NCBI GenBank assembly: GCA_947247005.1
Contig: OX365949.1
Span: 7,946,001-8,010,000 of the forward strand
Origin: Spisula solida
Lineage: Eukaryota; Mollusca; Bivalvia; Venerida; Mactridae
DNA: 64,000 nucleotides
Direction of reading: 5' to 3'
Shown: positions 1 to 13,400 of the stretch, in pieces
How positions within the stretch are numbered: position 1 is the first letter of the stretch
Layout of the letters: every line of letters begins with the position of its first letter
Notes under the pieces: model-generated
What the model was told of the DNA's origin: nothing
The model's input: only the letters and a program-made list of their open reading frames with translations
The model's database searches: none
Made by a program: the position numbers and the translations under genes

Positions 1-243
1 ATTGAGCATATTAGAAAGATAAGGTTATATTGGTGAAGACCAGAGATGCTAGCAAATTCTAAAAAATAAACAATTCAAATTACAGACATTTGAAATGGTA
101 CCAGAAATTATGCTACATACTGTATGTAAATATTTATATAACATTTTAATTTGATTAATTTAATAAATCCTGAGTTAGAATGTTTGTACACACAGCAAGC
201 TATGTTTTGTACTTCGTTTAAGAAAATGTTTTCACAATATAAA

Positions 244-524
244 GGCCCTGTCACACATATCAAATACCACCCAACATCAACTTGCAATTTATTAGCGAAT
301 AGGACTACCGCTAAATTTGTTCTCATTAATATGTGTACGCTGTTGGTTGTTGGTGATGTTCGTATGGATGTGTCTGAGAGTGTTTGTGTCTGTTCCCATG
401 AGTTTTGTTCCATCTGAGTTCGTTAGCCATCACAAAATTACTCTAATCATCAGGCTTCGTTTAATAAGATCTGTTACGTGTGACGGGGCCTTAAGTGTGA
501 CAGGGCCTTATGTGTGACGGGGCC
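244..524. mobile_element. Small MITE, TIR GGCCCTGTCACACATA, in PLCG intron 5
   Basis: Left end GGCCCTGTCACACATA (244-259) is inverted at the right end as TATGTGTGACGGGGCC (509-524). The flanks repeat ATAAA on both sides (239-243 and 525-529), a possible 5-bp target duplication, though it is A+T-rich and could be chance. The terminal 13-mer occurs three times in a row at the right end (478-490, 495-507, 512-524) at 17-base spacing. No ORF of its own. Non-autonomous element; superfamily not determined. Confidence 0.6.
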
Positions 525-644
525 ATAAAAACCTAGCATCTCTGTTAGCATGGATAAAAAGCAAAATCATTGAAAAATACTATACATTACCACCTGTAAA
601 TCATATGAAATAAACAAACATACAAATATTACTGACAAAATTAG

Positions 645-924
645 GAGCTCTTTATTTGAAGGTGAAATGTTTATGAACAGCTCTTCAATTGAAGGTGAGA
701 TTTTCATGATTCAATTGAAGCTGAGATCTTTATGCTGGCGCTCTACAATTGAAATTTTTTTTATATATATCTTAAATTGAAGGTGAAATTTCTATGATAA
801 AGCTGTTCGATTGAAGACGAGGTCTTATGATAAACTTCAATTCAAGGTGAGATTTTTATGATAGAGCTCTTCAATTGAAAATGAGACTTTATGATGGAGC
901 CCTTCAATTGAAGTTTTATGAGAG
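645..924. repeat. Degenerate tandem repeat, about 31-bp unit with TTCAATTGAA core
   Basis: About nine diverged copies of a unit like AGCTCTTCAATTGAAGGTGA followed by GATTTTTATGATAG. The core TTCAATTGAA is palindromic. Unit length drifts from about 27 to 36 bases and one copy holds an A+T expansion. It lies in PLCG intron 5, in no reading frame. Confidence 0.7.
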
Positions 925-1108
925 TGAAGACAAATTCCTAACTAGTCAAATATTTCTAAGTCCGGCACACCAGGGCCCATATTGTACATACAAGGCACAC
1001 ATTAGGTTGCAAAATCACAAACTCGTGAACATTTCATAAGGGCCAGAACTCTCTTGAAACTTTGTTACAGTAAATACTAAACCACAGCCTGGCATTATAC
1101 AACCAATA

Positions 1109-1189
1109 TTTACACTCAGCACTCAAACATTTAAAATGTAATATACTGAGCTATTATTTGTGGCAAACCTAAATGAGGAAAATGTATAA
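1109..1189. repeat. Truncated copy of the MITE at 42,086
   Basis: TTTACACTCAGCACTCAAAC and the following 70 bases match the inward-reading right arm of the 42.1-42.5 kb element (ending AAAATGTATAA) with scattered differences. Only one end is present, so it is a dead fragment in PLCG intron 5. Confidence 0.6.
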
Positions 1190-1382
1190 TTTTATTGCTA
1201 TATGAGAGTAGGTGTTCAAAGAGAAAATAGGGCATGTGTGACTATATGAAAACAAAAAAATTCCCTAATTAAGATTTTATTCTATAATTTCTTGTTAAGT
1301 TATGTTTGGAAACCCAAAGATACCCTAGATGAATATAATGAAGAAATGAAACGGTGTGTTTTGTATCAAGACATGTACTTAC

Positions 1383-1463
1383 GTTGGGTACATGAATCAG
1401 ATAATGGTACAGCTTGAAGAATTCATCCAGCATTATCTCCCCTTTATGTGTTGTATCCACACT
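1383..1463 (-). CDS. PLCG: PLCG exon 5 (second EF-hand helix pair)
   Basis: The acceptor is tctacattacag and the donor CCCAAC|GTAAGT. It codes 27 whole codons, SVDTTHKGEIMLDEFFKLYH then YLIHVPN, in phase with exon 4. It aligns to the PLC-gamma segment with GDITYxQFxxLYxxL. The following intron runs off the left end of the window, so exon 6 onward is not visible. Confidence 0.87.
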
Positions 1464-4400
1464 CTGTAATGTAGAAACATATGTCAAATATTCAAATCCC
1501 CGCTCATATGTTACTGTAAGGACTACAACTTTTGCATATCTTTTTAATTTACTGTACATGTATGAGTGGATAATATTTCCACAGGTGAAAGAGTCACATT
1601 GTAGTGAATTAAATTCACTAAAATACTTACTTGAAATTTTTCCCGTAATTTGTTTGTAGATATTTTGCAGTTTATTCTAGTTGTCCATGACTTAAGACTT
1701 TTTAATGCCAGGCGCTCGACCTTTTCCTGCCTTAATCTTTCAATCATATTGTTGAATTCTCGTGTCAAGAATCTGTAAAACATGAGAAAAACTTCACATC
1801 AACACAGCATAATCTACAAGGTTGACTTACTCACTGTGCTTGAGTGAACAACACGCTTGACAACAGATCAAGAGGTCTCTGATTCAATTCTTGGCCTGGT
1901 AATTTCTTTAACGCTTTTCAGTGTCCGAACTCACTGCCTGCCCGGGTTGGTAATCCAGACATAGTCTAGCATGTATCCTTGCTGTACAATTCAACTAGGG
2001 TCAGGGTATCACACATAAATTCCTTGTATCACACATAAGGCTCTTGATTTTAAGTTTTAGGTCATACGCCAATCTGGCATGTAAAACCCTGAATAAGCAT
2101 GCGCTTATGACAGTCTCAATTGAATGCAAACAAACGCCAATACAATAAAAAAAATTTATCAACAAAATCTGTGCCATTCACCCAACATATGATGTCACCA
2201 GCATCCACAAAATGTACTGAGTATGCAGGGTTCCACAAGCATCTGAATTTTGATACTTTTGACTAAATGTTAACATTTTATAGGCAAAATACCCATGGAT
2301 GATTTTAAGAGAAATTGACCCTTAGTGAAACCAAATCTTAGGGGTCTTTTTGGCAATTTCAAGGGTCAAAACCCCTACATAAATCATAAAATGGAAGCCT
2401 GGGCTATGGAAGTTAACTGTTTTTAGACCTTGAAACTGGTAACTATAGATTTATGTTAAACTAGAGTCATTCTTGTCATTAGTATTTACTAGTATTTAAT
2501 ACGTAATTAATTGTTGTTGTTTGTGTTGTACTGAGGCAGATGTAATTCACAGAATCTGCCTGATTTTTCTAATATCTAATTATAATAATAACATGTTATC
2601 CACTACATCGACTGTATGACTTTGTACATTCTGGAAATAGAATCAAGATATGCTCAACATTTCGTGTTAATTACGGCTATGCTTAAAAATTGTTTGAGGT
2701 ACTTTCTGTAACAAAATTATTACATTTTAGAATCTTATAGTGTCTATCATTTAAGATGTATTTTTAGACATATAACTACCAAGCCAAGGGGCCTGCTTAG
2801 AGTGGGGGGAGAATTTAATTGCTCCCTTGCCATACGTTTCCAAAATCAAGTAACCTGTCACCGAGATAAGACTTTAAGTCAAGTTGTTGTAACCTATTAA
2901 ATCAGTCACCATACTCAAATGTGAATCCTACAACCTATCAAAGTAATCAGTTTATGCTCATAGATCAACATTAGCTGAATTGGTTCCATTCGACCCTTGA
3001 AATGACCCTTTGATACCTGAATATGCTTGAAAGTTCCAATCTGACCCTTAAAAATATGATTGAATGGTCATACTTTCTTTTAAAGATAGATATATTTGCT
3101 ATACAATGGTAAAATCCAATTTACAAAATTATCAAAATGACCCTTGAGAACAAGCCCCTAGTGGAACCCTTGATTTTGCTTCTTTTGTGCAGGATTGAGG
3201 AGATTAAATTTAGTGTTATTTTCTTTATTCATAAATGAACAGCTGACCTCATCTCGACCTGTCTGGTGACGTACAGTCTATTTTAACATGAAGTGTTTTA
3301 TTTCTGGACACAAATTAGTAATGTACAGAAGATTTTCATAGGAAGCAGGGTACTTTATCATCGGATAAATGATACAGTTATCTGACCGAGTACATTGTAT
3401 CACTTTGTTAATATTTGCCCACAGAAGGTGACTTCAAGGTGACTTCACATGGTCAACAACAAAAAAACACACATTTGTACTCCAATTAACCTAAAAACAA
3501 TTTCTCTGTAATAACGACATTTTAATGACGTTTCAGGAACAGAAATGGAATTCATAAATCAGAGAGAACAATGTTTCAAAGAGAAACCTTTAACAGTTGG
3601 AAACAATCATTGAAAGAGAAATTAATCTCAATGACAAATGGACTTTATTGTGCAGTTATATCACACAAAGGACGTGTAGAAGTACCTTAAACAAATCATT
3701 AAATCCAAGTAATGCCTTCTTTCTTCCTAATGAGGAAGATAACAAATGCATTCTGCATGTTTTACAATTCCTAAGAAATGTGATTTTCACATGTTTACGC
3801 ACAATCTGATATTAACAGATAATATGAGGGTGTTCCGAAAGTCTTGGGACAACTGCCTCATATCTTTATTTCTTGCTAAATGTTTATGTATGTCATACAT
3901 GACCCTGTGTTATTTGGTAATAAATGATGAAGCCAGTCTACAAATTTATTAAATGACCCTCGTATAATTGGAGAACCAGTCGATATCAAGAGGATGTGTG
4001 GCATAAAATGGGAACCAGTCAATTAAATGAATTCTAGGTTTGGGTGTCAATCAAATGTTTTCTTAGAAAGACAATTACATACAATTATCGAAAAGCACAA
4101 AATTCCGACATTATTCCTGGCAGTGTACTCAAATAATACGAACAAAAAGGAAACTTTCCAAAATGGGCATACAGACGACCAAAAATCATTATTTCTCTGC
4201 TATACTCGGTACAATCAATGTCAATTATATTTCTGAGACAAAAGCTAATTCATCAGCACTGAACTGTGCCAATACGAATCATATACAATAGGTGCCTCAA
4301 TGACAACAGATCAAGATTTGTACAAAATGTATTTATACTTGTCTATAAATAGAAAATTATGTGTGGGTGGATGGTGAAACAGTTCCTCTAAAGTGTTAAA

Positions 4401-7400
4401 ACAATCAACATACACAAGGTTTCCCTGCCAATAACAGAAGGTCATTACCACAAACTTTAAGACGTGTCTCCTCAAATTATTTCCGTTTTGACTTGATTCA
4501 TAGATAATCAATTGAAAGCCTAATAGAATACAACAAAACAGACAAAAGTAGCAAGGGTAATAAATAATCAAATTAATCAAATGTTGTAAACAACTTTCTG
4601 TTCTGTATTACCTTACTCTACAGTAACTACTTTTAGCCTAAGAGCTGAGGGCGATTTATTCAAAATTGGAGTCCATCTCTTAAACTTGCACCACAGTTGG
4701 ACATATGACCGAACATTAAGAAAATCCATTTCTTACAAATTTCCTCTTTCACAACCGCTCAGCATCCAAGATGGCGTCCAAGATTTCTTTATAACTGAAC
4801 TGTTCAGTTTTTTCAACTATTTCTGTACAAGGACCTTCACATCAGAAATTGCGAGCCAAAGTCATGGTCAAATGTACTGGATTTGTTACTCAATTAGTCG
4901 GGTTGAATTACCGCTTGTGGCAGGTCATAAACTTCCATGAATACTTGACAACAATGTTCAATTTTCTTCATTGGGTGAGTTGTGGGTTCCTTGTGGAAGG
5001 GTAAGTTACAGTCCACGAAAACTGGTTAGGTATATAGACCTCCTTACTTACTTACTTAGGACCACTTCATATAAGCGAAAATTGGAATTCGATAAAAACT
5101 GTTTTACTATCATTGTTGAACCTTATGTGTATATATTACAGGTTACAACAACTGTTAGCATTCACTGACTGGATGTGCAAAATATTACACAACAAATTTT
5201 CAATCATTATTCAAATGTCCCCAAAATAAGGTGCAAGACAGTGTATGTTGTCAATAATAGCACACATTCCTACCCAAAAAAATTCAAATGACCAGACCTC
5301 ATTTAATAATTGGTATTTTTTCATCAAATAACTTTCATTTTCTGCAGAAAAGTTCCTTCTTTCCAGTACAGCAATTCTTGATTTCCTGATTATTCATGAA
5401 TTTTAGCAGTTACAAGTAAAGCTATACAAGTTAACTGCCACATGATAATTCAGACTCAGATAAACAAACCTTAGAATGCCAGACTGTGTGATTAGAAAAT
5501 CCTCGCTTTGAGGACATAAAAATATCAACAAACTACAACAAAATACACCAAAAACTAGACAAATTACAACTGTAATTAGTTAAAACCACCAACCAATTGC
5601 AAGCTTGCACAGGAGAATGTCAACATTATTAGGCTTCAAACAAAACAAGTAATTAAGAATTGCAAGCAATACAGCAATCCCCTACTGGTTTGAGGCCATT
5701 TTCAATGTTTCTGGTGCCATAGCAACCACAATGTTTGTCAGAATCAAAATATTTTTAGACGTGCATAATCCCCTTATTGCCCCCTATCCACATATCAAGT
5801 TTCATAAACCTAGCTATGAAACTGTTTGAGTTATGTCAGGATCCAGATTGTTTGACGGACGAACTGACTGACGGACGGACGGACCGACTGACTGACCGAC
5901 CGACTGAAGACGGACGGACGGACGGACGGACGGACTGACTGACTGACTGACTGACTGACTGACTGACTGACTGACTGACTGACTGACTGACTGACTGACT
6001 GACTGACTGACTGACTGACTGACGGAAAACCTATAGTCCCCTCCGGTCAAAAACCGGTAGGGGACTAATAAGGATATTAAGCAACAGAGTCAATCAAAGA
6101 AATCTAATAAATGCAAAATAGATACAGATTTGGAAGGCAGATAAAAACAAAAATATGACATAACTTAACCATTTAGAAACATCACAGAGATTTATACAGG
6201 AGATTTCTACAATCATTGACCTTTCTGCCAATTTTGATTGACAGGTGGTGTTAGCCAATCAGATTGCAGCATTTGGGCAACGATTTATCGCCGCCATCTT
6301 GTTAGACAACCTGGACATTAGACAAGCTAAAATCAATGTAAATTGCGCAATATTCAATTAAGCCTTATTTCATTAATATTGAACACATTTTTAAAATTCT
6401 GGTATGTTTAAAAACTAGAGAACTTCAACTTTAATTTGGTAGCAATGTCATGAAAGTGAATTAATTTATTAAATCCATAAGGCCTCGGAAGTAGTAGCTA
6501 TATATGTATATTTTGTCTCAAATGTAGTCTGATTTAAAAGTTATATCATTGATATTTACATTAATCTAATTTGAAATAATTACATGTTGTGAAACTAGAA
6601 AGCTTCGTCTTTAATTTGATATGAATGTTGTTAAAAAATATATACCATAGACTCGTGAAATTATTTTATTATTTGATATCATGCATGTTAATAGAATAAG
6701 GACACATAACCCCCAAATAACGAGAATGTGTGTATTTCCCATCAAAGATGATTGTGAAGTGTTTTAATAATATTGAACATTATGTTGTTTTTGTCTATGT
6801 TATAGTTAAAGCACTTTCCAGTTGATACCCTTGTGGTGCTAAATGCATTCAATCTCCAAAGCTTATAAAAAATTTTTTTTAAACATATGTAGGCTACTGT
6901 ATGGTCCGGACAGCTATTGTAAATCATGATAGATATATACATGTACAAGTTTATTTCAAAGTATCTATAGGTCAGCGACCTGTCGGATATATACACATTA
7001 CTACAAAACATTTATAGCAATTAACTGACCCCATACTGTTCCCCTGTCCTGGCGGAAACCGCTATGTGTCACATTGATTATTGACAATTAACAAGACACC
7101 GCGGTATATCACTGGTCCCCGACTGATGTCCGAGATACTAATCTAAACGAGATCATCAAAGTATATAACACATTGGAATTTTAACTAACTTATAATCTAG
7201 GGCTTATTTATTTCTTGTATAATGGTGCATATGAAATCTGTGTAGCACTTATTGCACTTGACCCGACAGTTTTAACGTTATGTTAGAAAACGATATTTTT
7301 TTACTTAATAACGCGTGATTGTACATTTTTTGTTGATATGCTGACTGTTAATGACAAACCATGTATTACGTAGCGATGTGGGATTTGAAAGATTCACATT

Positions 7401-10400
7401 CATCTCTGTTAACGTAGCGCTAATTTTTTTCGGAAGTTGCAATCACATACAGCCTCAGTCGTAAGTAATCAACAAAATGTATGTCCCCGCCATAAGCGGT
7501 AGATCACACGGAAGACATCAATAAAAACCCGACGCAGAAAATCTTGCAGAGGTCTTGTAACTTTACTTAAATAATTTTTTACGCACATTTGATTTCGATT
7601 ATTTATTAAACACACTATCATACAAACGTATACGGAAGATGAAATGCTATAGTATATGGAAGATTCCATTATACCGTGTATATGTAAATATATGTATTAA
7701 CCCTTAATGATTTCTTTGTTACAATAAAGGGTGTATCTTTCAAGCCAGGTCATTCCGGATTGGCGCAAAAACTATACATAAATAGCTATTTAGATAAAAA
7801 GAAACATTCTGATTGAGCGGCAAAATTACGCTTGTGAGTGTCTGCTTATTCGGAAACTGCTTGGCTCTGATTTAGTAACTGTTTACGTAAAATTCTTCGA
7901 TTTGCAAGTTTTAAGTAGGCACATAATTATGTTTCACAAAATTTTCAAAACATTGACTAAAAGCGAAATATTAAACGGAATTGTATCAAGAGCATCACAC
8001 GACATCTCCGTATTAGACGCCATTTTAATGCAAGCTTGTCTTGCGTAGCAACAACGCATACCCGTAACTATAGGGGGCGTGGCTACGAAGCGTCTGCAGA
8101 AAGGTCAATTATTTACCTTCTTTAGAGAATAATTCTAACCTTAAAGTCATTATGTTTTAGTTGAAGAATAACTATCAATTATTACTACACACAGAAAGAT
8201 TAATTCCTTTGTTTAATGCAAACTGTTTCAATTTTTTACTTAAATGTTTTTATTTTTTACTAAACCCATACAAATGACTGATGGAGGCAATATTCTATAC
8301 AATTATCATTCACAACTCATCTTCTGTAGAAAATATTCTAATCAGTAATTCAGTAGCTTTAGTATAATTCATACATAATACCACTACCAGTAGAACAATG
8401 TTCACCAAACATAAACTGGAAAATTAGTGCAATTCCAACACTACTCTGAGGATTCGAAGTTTCTAGATATTTTTAAACAATTATATTGAATGCATTTAAA
8501 TCATTTATTTGAAACAAGAATATTGCATGTCATTTCAAGAAAAATATCTTCAAACCGAGGGATGAATAATATATGTGGTGAATTTTATTTCGAATATTTC
8601 CTGGACAGAGACACAACTTACAGATCTAAGGGTCACTGCGGTATACCGTACATCGGATATTGCATGTTAATTTGAGTAATATCATTACTTTTCGCAACAT
8701 TGGACTGGAAATGAGAGTTAGTTCAGCCACAATATTTTCCAAACGACTGATTTCTTCACGCATCTATAATGGTTTTAAGCATCTTCAGATATTTATATAG
8801 CAATACAAGACATCACACTAATTTAAAAGCAGGTATTCATTAAAGTGCTTAAATTGCCTTGAAATATGCGGCTGCTCACTCTCAAATATTGATAGTAATG
8901 CTCCAAATGTGTTTCGAATGGTTGTATTACAAAGGTATAATTGTTTTTGAACAGAGCATTGTTTTTGTAATGAGTCAAAATACTTATAGTTCAAATTTCA
9001 GTAAAGATGATGAAAGTGCAAAAGAGATAATTACTAAAACAGATACAAGTAACTATACAGAGTATTGATATTTTACTGTACAGAGTATTGCTGAGTATCT
9101 CAGTTGTGTACGGAGTATTGAACAACATTATGACTACATTACTTATTTCCTCGCAATATCCGGTATACCGCAGTAATGGTTAGGGGACCCATAAACTGAC
9201 CCCCAGAAATTTCTTAAAGGTCATCCAGGTGCGACAAAGGATGAATTTTTAAGTGTCAAGTTATGATCGTTGGCTGTAAAATGCAGGGGTCCTACTGAAG
9301 CATAATGCCTACTCATGCAAACTTGTCTGCATCGAGTGCCATTAGCACCCACCCCAATATCAGAACTTCTGCAGAAAAGTTATTCTCTCTAGCATAGCAA
9401 ATCCGTATTTTCGAATTATTCCAGAATTTTAGGACCAGTGAAAATGGTAATAAACAAACATTATTATTGAAATGACCCCTTAAGATTCTGTTCCTCATAA
9501 ACCCCCTAACAGCTTGCCACCCAATTTATTAGCCTACCTTTCTACTAGACTGACGTGTGATGCACTTCGAGCTTCTTCAATCAGGAATTCCAGCCCCTTA
9601 TGCCACTTGTCCCTTTCATCTGGAGATCCCGCTGTAATATATATAATATAAACATGGAGACCATCTCAATAATTATATACATGTATAGACCATCTCTACA
9701 CTAACACCACTGTTTTTCAAGTATATTTTCACTGTTTAATGCTCTGCATTCCACAAAGAACAACTCAATAATAAACAGTTTTCAAGGGTGGTAAAGTTGG
9801 TCCTATTTCAATTGTTAATATAATGTACAAGTATAAGTTGTACGGATGGGATTTGTTTTTATAGAATGATGTTTCACAAAGTACATAATATTATAGCACA
9901 GAGAATTCAACCTGATCCTGACCTTTATTCATGAATATATTACACGGCGCTTGCATTCAATATATAAATTTCCGCGAGCAAATTGTGCAATATCGATCCA
10001 TTACATTTGTTTTGGTATTTTTAACACCTTGAGCATCTTCATGATACTTCCTGCTAATGAAAACATACAAACAGGATTACAAACATAGACAATACATGTA
10101 CATCAGCTGTTATATTATGCTAATAGAAGGTTGAGAATGGTGTCAAATTCTCCCTACTATACATTTCACTAACTGCTTCCTTAACAGTTTGGTTTCAATC
10201 TCAATAAGGAAAGTGATACCAGGATAACAATGCTTTGAATGGGAACACAGTATAAACTATAAATAGTATCATCAAAACAATACAAATGTTTATTTGGGGA
10301 TAAATTGTTGAGGATTCGTCAGAAGATCAATCACATTTTCAAATTTTCTATTTTCTTTTTAGACCTTATAAAGGAATGATTACATGTGAGCAAGTCATTT

Positions 10401-13400
10401 CCTATTAAAAACTAGAAATTTATGCCCTCTGGCAAATTATGTCGAGCCTCAGTGCACGTTGAAAAAAGGCTACAACTTAAATAAATAAGCCTTTAATTTG
10501 ACCTTTCACCTCAACTGTGACCTTCACCTATGAGATAGGAACCTGGGGGTTGGGCATAACACTACATTTCATGAAGGTTAACATTTTTGTCAAATATAAG
10601 AATGATTGGTCGATGTAGGACAAAGCCATGGTCCAGACAAGCTTCAATTTGACCTTTGACCTCCAACTGTGACCTTGACCTTTGAGAAAGGAACCTGATG
10701 GTTGGGCATGACACTCCTCCTCATGGATATGACTTTCACGCCAAGTATAAGCATGATTGGTCAAAGCATAACAGAGCAAACATGCACGCACACACACACG
10801 CACATACACCAAAAGTGGCGACTAAGTCTCACTCACCGCAAGCGGGTTCCACAAAAAATTATGAAACTCATTCCCACTACAAAAACAACTTATTTGACAG
10901 TAATGGAGAATCATGTGTATCTCGTACAATATGAATCAGAATATTCATCCTACAGCTGTGAACTCATTTATAAGGCAATTAACAACATTTATGTATGCAG
11001 AATTTACTGTTATTAGTATAATTAATGAATTTTTCCTACAAATGATGTTTTACCCACAAGAAAAGTTATAGAATGTGTCATGATATTTCTAGCTAAGCTA
11101 TACCTCAGGAACATAAGTGTATAGTATAAATACTATAACAATAGTAAACAATTCAGCTGTTACTGTAATGCTGTTGTACATGTATTCAGGCTTTTTTCTT
11201 TATATAATAGGGGCCATTATAAAGGTCCCTTAATTCCCCTGAAAAAATTCTTTAAAAACATGCAAAATGAAGTTCACCTTGACAAAATCATTCCCTATGT
11301 TACCAAAATACCAATATTCCCCCCCCCCCCTCTAATTACAAGTAAGGCCCCATCCCAAGGTTCGAAAAAAAGCCCTGGTATTATAATTTATATAAGTACA
11401 ACACCCTTGTTTAATATATTTTTTGAAGTAAAGTGCTTATTTACACTTCACACAGTCATTTCTATTTAGTTGGTCAACCAATAATTGTCTTCTGATGTCT
11501 TGGGATTATACCGGAACTCTCACAATCGAAGCTCAGACCCTCTACATTTGTGTATCTACCTGAGACATTTCACACTGGAAGCGGACACTATCACAAATAG
11601 TCAATTGATCCAGAGGTCCTCACACACTCGAAGTGGACCCTTAACCACTATGCTACATGTATTAAGACATGATAGGCTTGTGTAACACTTGATGCCCAAA
11701 GAACGGCAGGATATGACATTTAGCACAGAGGGATGGACACTGACATGTTACTATATACACTCCTTTAATATAAACTTATGCTGACTGTGGTCTTAACAAC
11801 ATGTAAATCACACCATGACAAACAGGTTAACATCAGTCAGTGTTGACGTCATGTCAGAAAGTAATATCAAGATCGTAAAATCGTAAAAAAGATAATTATA
11901 GGAATTCTACACAAAAATATTTTTTTCCGGACAAAATGTCTAAACCTTCAACTAATAAGTGTTGAACAAATAAGTGAATGTCTGCAAATTTCATCCATAA
12001 ATACATGAAAACAATATCTGATGTTCACTTTACATGCAACAATAAAATTGAAGCAAAAATTTAGTAATATCAAAGAGCATCATAAACCTTATCATTTCTT
12101 ATTAACAATAACATTTACTACATAAATAACCTGTATTCAAACTATAAAGGAGATATTTTATAGTATTCAACAAATGTCAAATCTAAATTACTGCCATGAC
12201 ATAGTCCAAGGTTATTTAGGACATAAAACAGTCAAGCCTTATCTCCAAGGGCAAATGAGTTAAGGCTTGTTCTCAAACAAAATACCTAGAGTGGTGAGTT
12301 TTACCCAGACATGTCAAATCTAATATACTGCCCAGTGGTAAAATGAGTTTTTATGTACATGTATATATATATACCAATAAATAAATTATTAAATCTAATG
12401 TTATAAACTAATTTATTTTAGGTAAATTTGAGCTCAGTCTAGAGAAGGGAAGCATTAATTAGCTTCTATTTTTAATTGACGAGGACCTAGCAAGGTATAG
12501 ACACCATCTACATTTTCCCTAAGAGTATTTCAAGGGTCAAAACCCCTACGCTGGAGTCAAATAGAACCCCTGTATATCAGATATTGAGATTAATATACTT
12601 ACCAACAACAGACAATGTGTGTAATTTAAAATCGTTTCCATGGTAAACAACAAAACAAATCTTGGGGTCCACTTTACGAGCATCTGCTGGCCAATTGTCA
12701 AAGTCCTTGGAACCCTTCCCTCTTCTCACCTCCTTAATATCCCGAAAATTAACTGAAAAATACAAAATTATTAAAATTAAATCAAAAAGTCAAATAAAAT
12801 CCTGTAAAATCATCAATTTTTAAGTGTACTTAATTTTCTTGATCAGATACATGTATTTGGCTTGTGCATTGTTTTAGAATTGTCACTGGTATCCATTGGC
12901 ATTCATCCAGAATAGCCTGAGGCGGACCACGGATAGAGGACGAAATTGATATTGAGAAGCTTATGTTTTGACACCCACTGTGTGACAATGTTGTTTTTTG
13001 TGACAAACCTGTTTTGTAGTGATAATTCTTGAAGGCGTACTTGTAGAAATGAACAAAGGTACTTGTATCGACAAAATGATATTATATTACTTCCAACCAT
13101 TTAAAAAAATAAAAAATTATTAAGGAATTCCTTACTGACTAAACTTAATGTTTTGAGTATATGTTAGAATAATAGTCAGTTTAAAGCAAAACAATTTATC
13201 AATCAATACACTTTGTGCACTGACCAGTGAAAGTGTATTAAATATAGAAAAATATACAATTACTTATTTAACACATATAGGTTAATAAATCAATTTTCCT
13301 ACAAAAAGTACAAGTAAACTTCACAGAGTGTTGAATTTTAGATCAAAGATAATCATAAACAGTATAAATATCAAAGACTAAACAATAACCGATAGCCTAA

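Larger units (their letters stand above)
1773..9537 (-). other. PLCG intron 3 (7.8 kb)
   Basis: Between exons 3 and 4. Stretches 1773-3834, 3966-5319 and 6072-8634 show no coding exon, splice-flanked ORF or RNA gene that I can support. They are A+T-rich with scattered old repeat scraps, such as the phrase TTTCAAGGGTCAAAACCCCT near 2362, which recurs near 12528. A CCAAT box (6254) and a YY1-type GCCGCCATCTTG (6290-6301) occur close together. Confidence 0.7.

Noticed and set aside
5814..6050. Minus-strand ORF of Ser-Val-Ser-Gln repeats
   Set aside because: It is the translation of a GACT/GGAC microsatellite inside a dispersed repeat, with no splice or start context.
6217..8109. 1.9-kb transposon bounded by ATTGACCTTTCTGC and GCAGAAAGGTCAAT
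   Set aside because: The 14-base inverted match is real, but there is no extension, no target duplication and no internal coding, so chance or old repeat ends cannot be excluded.
10698..11016. ORFs with a His-Thr repeat
   Set aside because: They come from a (CA)n tract next to the dimeric repeat in a PLCG intron.
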